NCBI RefSeq assembly: GCF_002878395.1
Contig: NC_061119.1
Location: 41,133,285-41,197,284, forward strand
Reading direction: 5' to 3'
DNA: 64,000 nucleotides
DNA from: Capsicum annuum
Taxonomy: Eukaryota > Streptophyta > Magnoliopsida > Solanales > Solanaceae
The translations under genes and the position numbers were made by a program. Every line of letters begins with the position of its first letter. Within the stretch, counting starts at the first letter, position 1. The notes beneath the pieces were generated by a model, which was not told the origin of the DNA, did not search any database, and saw only the letters and a program-made list of their open reading frames with translations. This document shows positions 18,290-30,429 of this stretch, one piece after another.

Positions 18290-18870
18290 ACAGTAATGTA
18301 ACAGTTCCAACAGACAACTAATCTGTTGTGCCAGATATGTAATCTGTTGTAACATATAACCGACCTGTTCTAATGGATGAGTAATCTATGAGAACCATAA
18401 AAATAGCATAACCTATTGCACCTGGTATTTTATCTGATGCAACGTATAACTGATCCATTGCAACGGATGAGTAATCCGTTGGAAACCATAAAAATAGATC
18501 ACTAATCTGTTCCACCAAGTATTTTATCTATTGTAACATATAAGACCTGTTGCAACGGATGAGTAAACCATTGGAAAGAATAAAAATAGATTACTAATCT
18601 GTTGCACCAGGTATTTTATCTGTTGCAACATAAAACTGACTTGTTGCAATGGATAGGTAAACCATTGGAAAGAATAAAAACAGATCACTAATCAGTTATC
18701 TATTGCATCAATATTATTTAGATTTCTTTCAAACAGAAGAGTCATCTGTCGCAGCAGATAAATGATCTGTTAGATTGTTTATCTGTTGCATCAGATTTTC
18801 ATATATTGCATCAGATTTTCATCTGCTGCATCATATGTTTTATATGTTACATCAGATGTTTTATCTATTG
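18290..18870. repeat. Long dyad-repeat array upstream of the minus-copy ATG
   Basis: Units phased at 21 bp: 'atctg'-equivalents start at 18321, 18342, 18363 and 18384, then after a 27-bp step at 18411, 18432, 18453 and 18474. A higher-order unit ('aaccataaaaatag' plus three repeats) recurs at about 18395, 18486, 18576 and 18666. It lies in the leader or leader intron, as in the plus copy. Open frames here are artefacts of the 21-bp period. Confidence 0.9.
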
Positions 18871-19019
18871 CAATACCATTTTTACCAAGACAAATAACAA
18901 ATCAACCCAGCAAAACCAACACATCACACATACACACACACTATGAACATCAACTGTGACCAAAAATCACCAACAAATTTGAATAGATAGTACAATAAAA
19001 AGAAGAAAAAATACCAAAA

Positions 19020-19300
19020 ATTAGGGTTTTATTCAGTCCACATTTCAATCCTAAAAGAGTAGTTGAATCAAGTTCCTCTGTTTCTTCATAATTTTTTACT
19101 TGTGAAAAGGGAAATGGTACGACGAAGAACTCAAAGTTGTCGCTGGAGAAGTCTTCACATAGATTGATGGTTGAAATTTAAAAAGAAACACGCCCGACTA
19201 TTTGTCGCCGGAGATTGAAGGGAGAAATTTTGCAGAACTATTGGTTAGGAGAGAGTTAAGAGAAGATGGAAAGAGAGAGTGGTTGATTTGGATTGAAGAG
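19020..19300 (-). promoter_or_regulatory. Presumed leader/promoter region of the minus copy
   Basis: On the minus strand this is rich in TC ('ctctctttccatcttctcttaactctctcc' region, 19220-19260). It resembles the CT-rich block at 10363-10402 in front of the plus copy. No definite TATA box was found. Role inferred from position. Confidence 0.35.
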
Positions 19301-19942
19301 GGGTGTGGGTTGGGTTGATTTGTATTTTTGAAAAGATTAGAAAGTTTTACAAATATTAATCAAGTCCGCAATTAACTTAATCAAGTTTCCTAATGATGTT
19401 TGACCCTATCTGTTGGTCAATGTCACCAATCCTTCATTCAAGACTTAAAAAACACTTTTCCTTCAATTTTCCATGAGATATATACCTCTTTTGGAAGAAT
19501 CAGATGTTTTACGAATATTGAATAATAAAATATATAGGTTGATAATTGAACTCGCAACTAAAATGAGCCACCATAATTAGAAAGTAACAAAAATAAAAGT
19601 GACCTTTCAATTGTGTGACCAAAATAGGCTTTTGGATTTTTTTCCCCGCTTTATGTAATTATTTTAACAGAGGCATTAATTGAGGTGAACAATTAAAAAA
19701 ACATAAACCAAAATAAATAATTTTGAGTTACAAATCAGAAGGTTGATTCCGACTTACTAATAGATACAAATCAAAAATTTTATTTTTGAGAAGAACAGTT
19801 AAAAAAACAAAAATTGGAATAAAGAATTCCAAGTTATAAATAAAAAGTTTTAATTCTAACCATTGACGAGTTGTTAGTCTTCCTTGTCAACTTTGGATCC
19901 ACCATCGCTGACCCTCATTTTTCAATTTTCTCTCACATCTAC
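19301..19942. other. Non-coding flank of the copia element
   Basis: AT-rich with no ORF of note. Two similar segments around 19690-19740 and 19795-19850 ('aacaattaaaaaaacataaa' and 'aacagttaaaaaaacaaaaa', each followed by '..agttataaat') form a weak direct repeat. Confidence 0.4.
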
Positions 19943-20192
19943 TGTGAAATTGCAGTGCTAAACAACTGATATCTCCATTAATGGAGGTTCATTGAGAAAC
20001 AAAACTCTTAGCTAAGAGGAAGAGAAAGAGGAGTTATTTCCAATAGGATTTTCATATGTGTATTTACATTTTAATACCTTTATTTATAGACCACTTTATC
20101 TAGTGGTAATTAATACAGCTAATATAAAACTTAGCATAACTACTCCACTAACTGACTAACTACCTTACTGCTCAACCATTCTAGTCTCAATA
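19943..20192 (-). repeat. copia 3' LTR (250 bp)
   Basis: Starts TGTGAAATTGCAGTGC on the plus strand and ends TCTAGTCTCAATA. It is homologous along its length to 33791-34028 (shared 'ctccattaatggaggttcat', 'atatgtgtatttacattttt', 'ctactccactaac'). The adjoining 'ctcctcc' at 20193-20199 is the complement of a purine tract. In the element's orientation the LTR begins TA rather than TG, in both copies. Confidence 0.93.
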
Positions 20193-20194
20193 CT

Positions 20195-22198
20195 CCTCCT
20201 TGAGTTGGAGTTTGAGTAAATATAAAAAACTCCTAACTTGTCAAGAAAAACATGATGTTGTACTTCTCCCAAAACTTTTGAGAGAAGATCTGCCAGCTTC
20301 TCCTTGATGTTAATATACTCAGTTTGAATCAGTTCACTCGTGATCCTTTCTCTTACAAAATGACAATCAATCTCTATGTATTTAGTCCTTTCATAGAAAA
20401 TAAGATTGACTCCAATTTGAATTGCTTCTTTGCTATCATAGTGAACCTTAACAGGTGTAATCATATCAATATTAAGTACCTTAAGTGTTTCAACCAACTA
20501 GATAACTTCTGACACTAATGCAACCATATTTCTGTACTCAGCCTCAACTAAGCTTCTGCTCACTGTATGTTGCTTCTTTGTTTTCCAAGAAATGAGCATT
20601 TCCCAACTTTATCACATAACTAGTAATTGATATTCTAGTGTTGGAACATGATGCCTAATCTGTATCACAAAAACCCTGCAGTTGTGTTCTTGAACCACTG
20701 CTCATTATTAAGCCTTACCCTGGACACCTATTGATGTACCTGACTAGTCTTAGTGTTTCCTGCCAGTGTGAAGTCTTTGGTATTTGCATAAACTAAGACA
20801 ATGCTTGTAAAACAAAACTAATATCTGGTCTGGTGGTTATGAGGTATAGTAACCTCCCAACTAACTTTTGATAGCTAGTCACATCCTTCAGCAAAGGATC
20901 ACTTGTCACCCCCGCATGCTCATCATATTCAACATTAGTTAGCTTAACTCTACTTTCCAAAGGTGTATTTTCTAGTTTTGACCACTTAGTCCATAATTCG
21001 AGATTAAATCGAGGGTATATTTCTTTTGAGTGAGCAGAATCCCACTCTTAGATCTCAGTACTTCAATCCTAAGAAAATATTTAAGATCTGCAAGATCTTT
21101 CATTTTAAATTTTTTGTGCAGGGTTGTTTTTAGCTCTTGTATCATCATGTTACTGCTCCCTATTATAAGTAGATTATCAATATATATGAGTATAACAACT
21201 ATGTAAAGTCTATCCTTCTTTGTAAGAGTGATCATATGGACTTTGAGAGTATCTTGCAGTAGTCAGGGCCTCAGTCCACTTGAGGTTCCATTGTATTGAG
21301 GGTTGTTTCAATCCATAGAGTGATTTTAGTAACCTACATAACTTGTTCTCCCCCTGCCTGTGGAAGTCCTGAGGCAACTCCATGCAAACCTTCTCAGTAA
21401 GATCACCCTAGAGGAAAACATTATGCACATCTATTTAGAAGAGAGTCCAATTGTAAGATGCAGCTACATTAATGACAGCTTTGACAGTTACCATTTTAGC
21501 CACAGGAGAAAAATATCATGATAGTCCAGCCCCTCTTGTTAATTGTAACCTTTTTTTAACTAATCTAGCTTTGTATCTCTCAACATCACCATTAGCTTTA
21601 TGCTTTATCTTATATACCAATTTATATCTAATAGTTTTTTTACCAGGTGGTAAAGGCTCTACCACCTATGTATTATTTTAGATCAAAGAATCAATTTAGA
21701 CTGCGTGGCTTCATTCCATTTTAGATGCTGAGGAACCTCTCTGAACCTAGAAGGAAAAGTCTGATAAGAGGGGCTAAGGTGTTCATATGAAACATAATTA
21801 TCAATTGGATGTAGGAATCAAAGTTAGCCTTTTACTACATAACATAATCTCTATGTTGGATAAGAGGTTCTGTAGTTCTTTTTATCTACCTGGTGTTATC
21901 TGTAGGAGCAGATGGTGGTACTACTTGGTTGTCCTCATTATCATTCTATGAAGCATCTTCATTTCCCATATCATCATCAGGTTCAACAACTTCATTGACC
22001 ACTTCATCTGCATCCACTAAATCTACCATATCTTTCTCATTATTTACTACAACAGGTTTTTCTGCAGAGATTACCTCTGCATCATAAGCTATATCAGGTG
22101 CAATACTGCTAATGTGACATGGACCATTACTATCAAGATGTGTTAATGGAGGAATTAATGGATGCGTAAAACTGTCATAGGTTTTAGCACGTGTTGAA
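20195..22198 (-). pseudogene. copia pol, second half: linker, RT and RNase H
   Basis: From 22198 down, the minus strand reads the integrase-RT linker (TRAKTYDSFTHPLIPP, then acidic Asp/Glu-rich sequence). RT follows, with VVILIYIDNLLIIGSS at 21235-20972 (the D-D pair of copia RT, usually VDD, reads IDN) and KMKDLADLKYFL. RNase H lies at 20497-20165 (YDSKEAIQIGVN, YERTKYIEIDCHFVRERI, EKLADLLSKVL). Stops and frame changes occur between these blocks (21250-22000). The frame flows directly from the other half once the nested element and one TSD copy are removed. Confidence 0.88.
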
Positions 22199-23284
22199 TG
22201 ATAACGCTCAACTTACATGTCAATTTTAGTAAAAGGCGGTCATTGTTAATATATTTACACAACAACAGTCGGAGTCAAATCCACGAGGAACAATATGAGG
22301 GGTAATTGAGTAGGTTCGGAATAAGAGTTACTAACTAAATTCAAACCTATAGTACAAATATGGTTTTTTTTTTTTTGATGTTTTCAAACATGAAAGTAAA
22401 TCTTGGGCTTTTAATCAACTAATTCGAGACCAAGAATAATTAGAGAATAATCAATTAAACTTGGATCTTGGGACTATGCTTTCCTAGGGGAAAGATATAC
22501 ATGGGAACATTATAATTCGATGCAAATTCTAATCGTTGATGATGCGGTATGTTAGGTTTAAGGTCTTTGAGGCTAGTTTTTCAACAAAACCTCAAATATG
22601 AGATTCATTGACACATTTGAGTACCTAGCAAGTGTGTCTATTAAAATACCCAATACCTCAATTGGGTATCCCTTTTTCTAGGATGTTACCCATGGTATAG
22701 TTAACTTCTCAACCACCCCAATGTCTAAGATAGTGATAGATTAGCAAACTACTCACATAATTTTCTACCATTGCTTTGGTTTCCACATCCCTCTTTCAAG
22801 AATGATATCGATTCCTAAAATTCACCTAAAACCCTTCTTTCAAAGATGGCTATGAGTTTTCTAGAGCTTGGAGTTTTCACCCATCAAACCCATGTGGGTA
22901 TTTGGGACTTTCACCTACAAATTCCAACCAATTTAATCAAGCAATAATAGAAACCATCATCAAAAACTAAAATATACACAAATAAATCAAATTCCACCCA
23001 GATTTACACCGTAATCTAGCATAATTCCAAAAGGTATATCTAGAATATCATAATGATAATGAAAACAAATATACCAAGATGTCTATCAAATTTATTCATA
23101 AGAAAATAGAGAGAGGACAAACCACACTTTAGACATAAATAAATCTTTAATAGACAAAACCAAATCTACACTTCAAGCTCCTCTAATTTAATCTTGTCTC
23201 AAATTAGTGTAAGTTTAAGCTCCAAGATCCAGGAAATTACAAAACCGTAAACTAAGAATGGGAGGTAGGGTTGTGGACTATTTG

Positions 23285-25758
23285 TGTAACACCCTAAAGC
23301 TGGTACCTAGAATGCTACATGGTGCTCATGACCCCGAAGGACCACAAGCTAACCCATGATTGGTATCTGTACCTGTATACTGCATAATATATTTAATAAT
23401 GTAGAAACATGAACTAAAAGGCCATAAAGTTTACATAACTACAGTGAAACATTACATCTAAATGGGGTATGAAATACCAAAAACAACTAAAATAGCTGTC
23501 TGAACATAATAGTCTGGAAAGCCTCTAACTGACTGAACTGTCTGAGTAAGGAGTTGATGGGACATGTCCCCAACTAACTCCAACTAATAAACTAATTAAT
23601 GAGATAATAGAAAAAAAATCATGTCCTCAAAGGATGAAGACTCACTTCTAACTCTGACTACTGATATCTGGAATCTACTGATGCTCTTGAGCTCGTGTCT
23701 CTGAACCTATGGTATAAGAAACCATAGCGCAAATGCGTCAGTACTTTGAATGTAATGGTATGCATGTGAGGTTGGCTGAATGAATGAGGTTCATATGCAT
23801 GAACAATACTGGCTAACTAACTAATATGAATGTGAGAATACATTCATGCATACATAGTAACTATATCTGAAATCATGATAACATGAGTATGCTGATAACT
23901 AACATGACTAATGACTGAATTCTAATAACTAATAACATGAGTGACTGTATTTGACAATCCTAAATCTGATGGAACTAGCTAAGTTCCGTAGTGTATCTAA
24001 GTTGACTGTATCTGATAGTCCTAAATTTTGAAGAACTATCTGAGTTCTTTTACTTAGATTGATACTAAGACTGTGGGAGGTAGTCATCTATCTGACATGC
24101 CCCAAATGATGTATTATAGCAGAATTGGGGTCCAATGTATGCCTTGATTGGAATAGTGTCAATACCGCGCCACTGGTAAGGACAACGCGTGAGTGACCCT
24201 AATATAACAGGTAACTCTAGTGAGAACGGTGGGAACCCTCATATAGCAGGTTAAGCCACCTTATCTACCCTCATATAGCAAGCTATTATGTCTCAACCTA
24301 TGCTGGCTACATAGTTTTGGAATGCAAGGATTGCTTCTAAGAATCACACCCTCATATAACAGGTGAGTTCCCATCCTTGGATTCAATCAGTGCTAATTTC
24401 TACTCCCATCTGAATAGACGCTGAACATGATTTACTGAACTAAACATGGACTGAGTTACTTAATTTCGTTGACTGACGGAATACTACTGATATCTGACAA
24501 CTGACTGAGTTTATGAGATTGTAGAGATTTCATGAGTCACAATTCTGTCTGAAGTCTAAGGATCATAGCTCGACTGAGAGTATGATGAAAACATGACATG
24601 GCTCTAGGCACACAGCTAATATTTCGAGTACAAGTACCCCCAGGACTAGATAGAAGCAAACTGACAAAGCATGACCTACTTGAACACATCACTAACATCA
24701 TAAACCATAATACATTTATTGAAGCATTTCATTAAACATGTGATCTGCATAAACTTGTACATACATGGGGATTTCATGATATCATGATAGTTGGGAATTT
24801 TCCTTCATCTAGGCATTTAATCAAACACATGGTAGGCATAGTATTTGTAAACAACATTATACAACAATTAAACATCATGATTCAATTCTAATTTTATCAT
24901 TCAAGGGTTTAATCATAGGTTTACTTGAATCTACATCCATACTAATCAAATCCACATAAAATTTAATCCCCCACCTTGGAATAGAATTCAATTATTCATT
25001 ATCAACATGAACAAGAGCAGCGTAATCATGAAATTCATAAAGGAAATCCTTAAACTTAAACATTAAAATTAGATTCTTGGGCTTCATGGACGAAATGAGT
25101 CCATGAATGAACACTATGCATACCTAGGTTGAGTTTCTTGAAGTTCTTGAACTTGAAGAATTTGAATCTCTTAGTTCTTGAAGAAGATTTGGATTTTGTT
25201 CTTGGAGATTAATGTTAGAGAGAAAACCCTAGTTTTGTTGTGGTAGAATAATAATGATTTTTTGAGCTTTGTTCGGATATAATTGGGCATATAATCAGGT
25301 GGTAAAAGACCAAAAAGTGCCTTTTAAAACGGCTTTAATTTGCTGAATCGAGAACTATGATGGCTTATGCGATGGTCCGTCGCTAGGGCGATGGTTAATC
25401 GTTTCAACCGTCGTATGTGGACTAAGAAAAGGGTTTACTGCCTAAGTAGCAATGTTCAGGGTGACGGTCCATCACTAGTTCAACGATCCATCAACCTGCC
25501 CATCGCAGCTTATCCAGAAGGTGGCCTCACTGTCGCACCTGGGTGGTTTTACTGCCTTCTGTATTTTGGCCATAACTTTCTTCTCCAATATTAGATTTTG
25601 ATGAAATTGGTATCATTGGAAAGCTAATTCAATTTTTCACATGAAAAAAGTGAAAATCCTAAAAATACCACGTGTACAAAAGTGGATTCATCTTTTAAAG
25701 AAAGCTTCTAACATTCTTGGGACAAATTTCAAGCTAGGAAAAAGTATGGGGTATTACA
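23285..25758 (-). repeat. 3' LTR of the nested gypsy element (2474 bp)
   Basis: On the plus strand it starts TGTAACACCCTAAAGC and ends GGGGTATTACA. Its last 450 bp match 30430-30903. The purine tract complement 'atatcttcctcttgag' follows at 25759. The interior is rich in ACTGA/TGACT words (about 23500-24700). A cluster of near-palindromic 'cgatggtccatc' motifs lies at 25370-25500. ORFs inside are not genes. Confidence 0.92.
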
Positions 25759-25995
25759 ATATCTTCCTCTTGAGAACATTCATCCTCAAATTAGACTGAG
25801 TGAGGGGAAAGAATAATCAACATACATACTAAACATGAATATTGAAACATGATCTCATGACTGACATGACTAATAACTGAACATATCATACTGAACATGC
25901 ATATATGATCATGTGTAACTGATTCATGAATGCATAACTGGGTGTTCTGATGAATTAAATTTCTCACAATGAGAATGCATAGCTGATGCATAATT

Positions 25996-27402
25996 TTATA
26001 ACTGAGCTGATACATGAATGCATGATTGAATATGCAATGGTACTTGATACCAAGTTTGTGATGAACACTGAACATGAGTAAGCTTAAGGAGAACTGTTAC
26101 CTTGAGTTTGATCTGATTCGGAGGAGAAAAGGTAAGGATTTGATCTGATTCGGAGGAGAAAAGGTATGGATACTTGGTACACATGTCTGCTTCTATTTCC
26201 CAAGTAGCTCCCTCGACGGACTGATTTTGCCAAAGAACCTTAACTAGAGGGACTTCTTTGTTCCTCAATCTATGAGTCTGATAGTCTAGGATTTCAACCA
26301 GAATCCTTTTATAAGAGAGGCTATTCTGAACATCGATGCTCTGAATAGGGACTACAACTGCTGGGTTACCTATACATTTCTTAAGCAAAGAGACATGGAA
26401 GACTGGATGAACTGAGGCTAGATCTAAAGGCAAATCAATCTTATATGCTACCTTGTCAAAGCGACTGAGAATCTTGAAGGGACCGACATATCGAGGACTG
26501 AGCTTTCCCTTCTTACCGAACCTCTTCACTTCCTTCATGGGAGAGATATTTAGATAGATATAGTCACCAATATTGAACTCGAGATCTTTTCTATGAACAT
26601 CTGCATAAGATTTCTGTCAGCTCTGAGCAACCCAGAGTCTTTCTCTGATCAACTGGACTTTCTCTAAGGCGTTGAATACCAAGTCAAGGCCTATAACTGA
26701 GGCCTCACTAACTTCAAACCAACCAATTGGAGATCTATATCTCCTACCATAGAGAGCTTTGAATAGAGCCATATAAATACTGGAATGATAGCTATTGTTG
26801 TATGTAAACTCAATCAAAGGCAAGTGGTCATCCCAAATACCTTTGAAATCAATTGCACACATCCTTAGCATATCTTCTAAAGTCTGAATGGTCCTTTTTG
26901 CTTAACCATCTGTCTGAGGATGAAAGGCTGTACTAAGATCAACTTGGGTACCAAGACCCTTTTGGAATGCTTTCCAAAAATGAAAGGTGAACAAGGTACC
27001 TCTGTCTGAGATAATAGATAGCAAAACACCGTGCAATCTTACCAACTCTCTGATGTATAGTTTGGTGTAATCCTCGACTAAATAAGAGGAATGAATTGGA
27101 AGGAAATGAGATGATTTAGTCATCCTATCTACAATGGCCCAGACTAAATCATGCTGATGACGAGTTTGAGGTAAACCCGTCACGAAGTTCATGTTCACTT
27201 CTTCCCACTTCCAAGTAGGAATACTAAACTCCTGCACGGACCCACTAGGCTTTTGATACTCTATCTTAACCTGCTGAAATGTAGAGCACTTAGCCACAAA
27301 CTTTTCAATGTCTCTCTTCATCCCACTCCACCAATAGATTTCCCATAAATCACGGTACATATTTGTTGCCCCTGGATAAATAGAGTAGCGCGCACCATAC
27401 AC
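25996..27402 (-). pseudogene. Integrase and chromodomain-type C-terminus of the nested gypsy element
   Basis: 27402-26902: the zinc-binding part reads YSIYPGATNMYRDLWEIYWW and FVAKCSTFQQVK, so one His and one Cys of the usual HHCC set are replaced. In the core, NMNFVTGLP has Asn for the first catalytic Asp, SDRGTLF keeps the second, and after a stop at DG.AKRTIQT the Glu is Lys. 26871-26617: MLRMCAIDFKGIWDDHLPLI and FTYNNSYHSSI. 26538-25996: [32 protein letters not shown] and [20 protein letters not shown], the Tekay/Del chromodomain-like end. Such ends steer integration. All three catalytic positions are compromised or separated by stops, so it is inactive. Confidence 0.9.
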
Positions 27403-27597
27403 TTCTGTAAGAATTCACTGCCTTAAGTCATCTATAGCTGGAACACATAGACGACCCTAAAAATACAGAACACCATCTCTCCCTTGGGAGAAAACCTCTA
27501 CCTTCTGGTCCTTCATTGAATCTTTTAACTTGACAAGGATAGGATCCCTGTCTTGTTTTTCTTTCACCTTAGAAACTAGAGATGATTCTGAACTACT

Positions 27598-28823
27598 CTA
27601 AACCCAAATATTACCCTCCTCTATATCGACTAAGAAAATGCCTAGTCTGGCAAGCTGATGGACTTCCTGGGATAACTTCTTCTTACTGTCCTCAACATGA
27701 GAAACACTATCCATAGAAAGTCTACTGGGAGCATCGACCACTATGTTGGACTTTCTCGGATGATAAAAGACGCTCACGTTGTAATCTTTCAAGTACTCTA
27801 ACCACCTTCTTTGACGAAGATTGAGATTTTTCTGAGAAAAGACATACTGAAGGCTCTTATGATCTGTGAACACTTCTACATAAACACTGTATAGATAATG
27901 CCTCTAAATCTTCAAGGAAAATACTACGACGGTTCGCTCAAGATCATGAGTAGGGTAATTCTTCTCATGGCGTTTAAGAAGTCTAGAGGTGTAGGCTATG
28001 AACTTACCATAATACATGAGGACATAACCAAAACCTACTCTGAATGCATCATAATACACTATGAACCCATTTGAACCATCTGGAAGTGCTAACACTGGAG
28101 CTGAGGTGAGTCGAGTCTTCAACTTCTGAAAACTCTTCTCGTAAGGATCTGACCACTAAAACTTGACTTTCTTATGAGTCAATCTGGACATAGGGGATGC
28201 AATAAAAGAAAATACCTCAATAAACCGTCTATAATAGCCAGCCAAACCTAAGAAACTCCTGATATCTGATGGAGAGATAGGGCGAAGCCAGTTTATTACT
28301 GCTTTAGTCTTTTGAGGATCTACTCTAATGCCATCATCGAAAATGATATGACCAAGGAATTCTACTAAACTTAGCCAAAATTTGCACTTACTGAATTTTC
28401 CGAATAGCTGATGATCTCTGAGAGTCTAAAGTACTATTCTGAGATGGTCTGTATGATCTCGCTCACTACGGGATAGACCAGAATATCATCTATGAAGACT
28501 ATGATGAACATGTCCAAGTACTTCTTGAACACACGGTTCATCAAGTCCATAAAATCTACTGGGACATTAGTGAGACCAAAGGACATGACTAGGTAATTGA
28601 AGTAACCATATCTAGTATGAAAAATAGTTTTTAAAATGTCACATTCTCGGACTCTGAGCTGATGATAGCCAGATCTGAGGTTTATCTTGGAGAAATAGCT
28701 AGCACCCTGAAGTTGGTCAAACAAGTCTTCAATTATGGGAAGAGGATACTTTTTCATAACTGTGACCTTATTAAGTTGACGGTAGTCTATACACATTTTG
28801 AGAGAACTATCTTTCTTGCACAC
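27598..28823 (-). pseudogene. Reverse transcriptase and RNase H of the nested gypsy element
   Basis: 28823-28434: [60 protein letters not shown] and [11 protein letters not shown] (FIDD catalytic motif intact). A frame break follows near 28430. RNase H at 28122-27904 reads [40 protein letters not shown] and [10 protein letters not shown]. It continues at 27873-27598 (MFTDHKSLQYVFSQKNLNLR, RRWLEYLKDYNVSVFYHPRK). RT copies RNA to DNA and RNase H degrades the template; both domains are recognisable but separated by stops. Confidence 0.92.
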
Positions 28824-29173
28824 GAATAATACTGGAGCACCCTACAAGGACACAGTGGGCCTGATGAATCCCTTATCTAAGAGATCTTTTAACTGTTTTG
28901 TCAGTTCTCTGAGTTCTACTGTTGACATTTTGTATGGAGAAATGGATATAGGTTGAGTGTCTGGAAGAAGATAAATCCCGAAGTCTATTTCCCTTTCGGG
29001 AGGAATTCTCAAAATATCTTCGAGAAAGATATCTAAATATTCGTTTATGACTGGGGCTGATTTAAGACTGGGATTTTCTAAACTAGTGTCCTTAACTCAA
29101 ACAAGATGGTAGACACATCCTTTAGATATCATTTTCCATGCTCGAAGGTAGAAAACAAGCTAACCTCTGAAAA

Positions 29174-29500
29174 CTAGACTATTTTGTTTGAGCAGTCGAC
29201 TATGGAATAGCAGGAATGAAGCCAATCAATGCCGAGAATGACATCAAAATTAGTCATCTCTAATTCGACTAAGTCTACTGAGGTGACTTTATGAGATATC
29301 ATAATCGGGTAGTTCTTGGATACGCGCCGAGCTATGATAGTTTTACCCACTGAGGTAGAGACTAGAAAGGGCTCTGCTAAAATTTTAGGACTGATTTCAA
29401 AATTGCCTGCTATATAGGGAGTAACAAAAGACAAAGAAGTACCTAGATCTAGCAAAGCGTAAATGTGCATATGAAAAATCTGTAACATACCAGTAACCAC
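29174..29500 (-). pseudogene. Aspartic protease of the nested gypsy element
   Basis: 108 open codons: IYALLDLGTSLSFVTPYIAG has the LLD-x-G-[TS]-S active-site strand (DLGTS for the usual DTGAS/DSGAS). It continues PFLVSTSVGKTIIARRV and FDVILGIDWLHSCYSIVDC, the typical end of plant gypsy proteases. It cleaves the Gag-Pol polyprotein in active elements. Confidence 0.88.
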
Positions 29501-29599
29501 ATTAGGAGAATTTTCCTAATCCTGTCGGGATTGAAGAGCATAGAGACAATTAGGGTATTGCCCACTAGTAGCATTAGAGGTGACACTCTGTTGATTTAG

Positions 29600-30420
29600 G
29601 CGACCAGACTGAGTTAAGGAGCGATTTTATTGACCCTGAAAACCTGGCTGAGGACAATCTTTGACTCTGTGGCCTGGATTGCCACATTTGAAACAAATAC
29701 CACTGCAAGCTCTGCAAATACCCAGATGGTTCTTGCCATAAGTTTGGAAAAGTGGATAGGTTCAGGCACTGCTAACACTGCCCTGGGACTTAGATCCTGG
29801 CGCTCTATCATTATTACCCTCTCTGAATTTAGGAACTGGAGCACTGGCTAAAAAAGGAGCTGGAACTGATGACTTAGGATGGAACTGAGAACGGTTTCCT
29901 CCTTCTGACTTAGGCTGAGAAAAGTTGAAATTTTCTGACCTTGCTCCATTATTCTTCCTCTCCCTCATCCTAACTTTCTACTTCTCTATCTGCTTGGTAT
30001 GAGTCATGAGCCTGGCTAAAGTCATGTCACTATTTAGCATGGTGGATCTGCACTCATTAACCATGCTATTGTTCACCCCTAAAATAAACTTACTCATCCT
30101 TGCCTTGCTATCTGTAACCATATAAGGGGCATATCTGGCTAATTGAGTAAACTTAAGAGAATACTTTTTCACTGTCATATTTCCCTACCTTAGGTTGATG
30201 AATTCTACCACCTTAGCTTCTCTAAGCTCTAGGGGAAAGAATCTATCAAGGAACGCTGAAGCAAACTCCTCCCACTTAACTAACCCTACATCGTCTTCCC
30301 TCTCTGACTTCCACTACTTGAACCAAGTATGAACTATATCCTGTAACTGATATGCAGCTAGCTCAACATTCTCACTAGATGTAACCTCCATTATGTCTGT
30401 AACCTTCTGCACCTGAATTG
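29600..30420 (-). pseudogene. Gag of the nested gypsy element, 5' end deleted
   Basis: Reading from about 30420: VQKVTDIMEVTSSENVELAA, KWEEFASAFLDRFFPLELRE, NMTVKKYSLKFTQLARYAPY and MSKFILGVNN (retrotransposon gag domain). A Ser/Pro/Asn-rich part follows (29968-29762), then one intact zinc knuckle CFKCGNPGHRVKDC (near 29690-29650). In-frame stops occur at HTWFK.WKSE and FINLR.GNM. The N-terminal part of Gag is missing because the deletion joins it to the LTR at 30430. Confidence 0.88.
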
Positions 30421-30429
30421 GGACCTGCG

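Noticed and set aside
4001..18870. CRISPR-like array (regularly spaced palindromic repeats)
   Set aside because: No unique spacers of constant length, no cas genes, eukaryotic context; repeats are contiguous 21-bp units.
21893..22087. Plus-strand Ser/Thr-rich ORF
   Set aside because: Antisense of the copia integrase-RT linker, whose acidic stretch gives Ser/Thr on the other strand.
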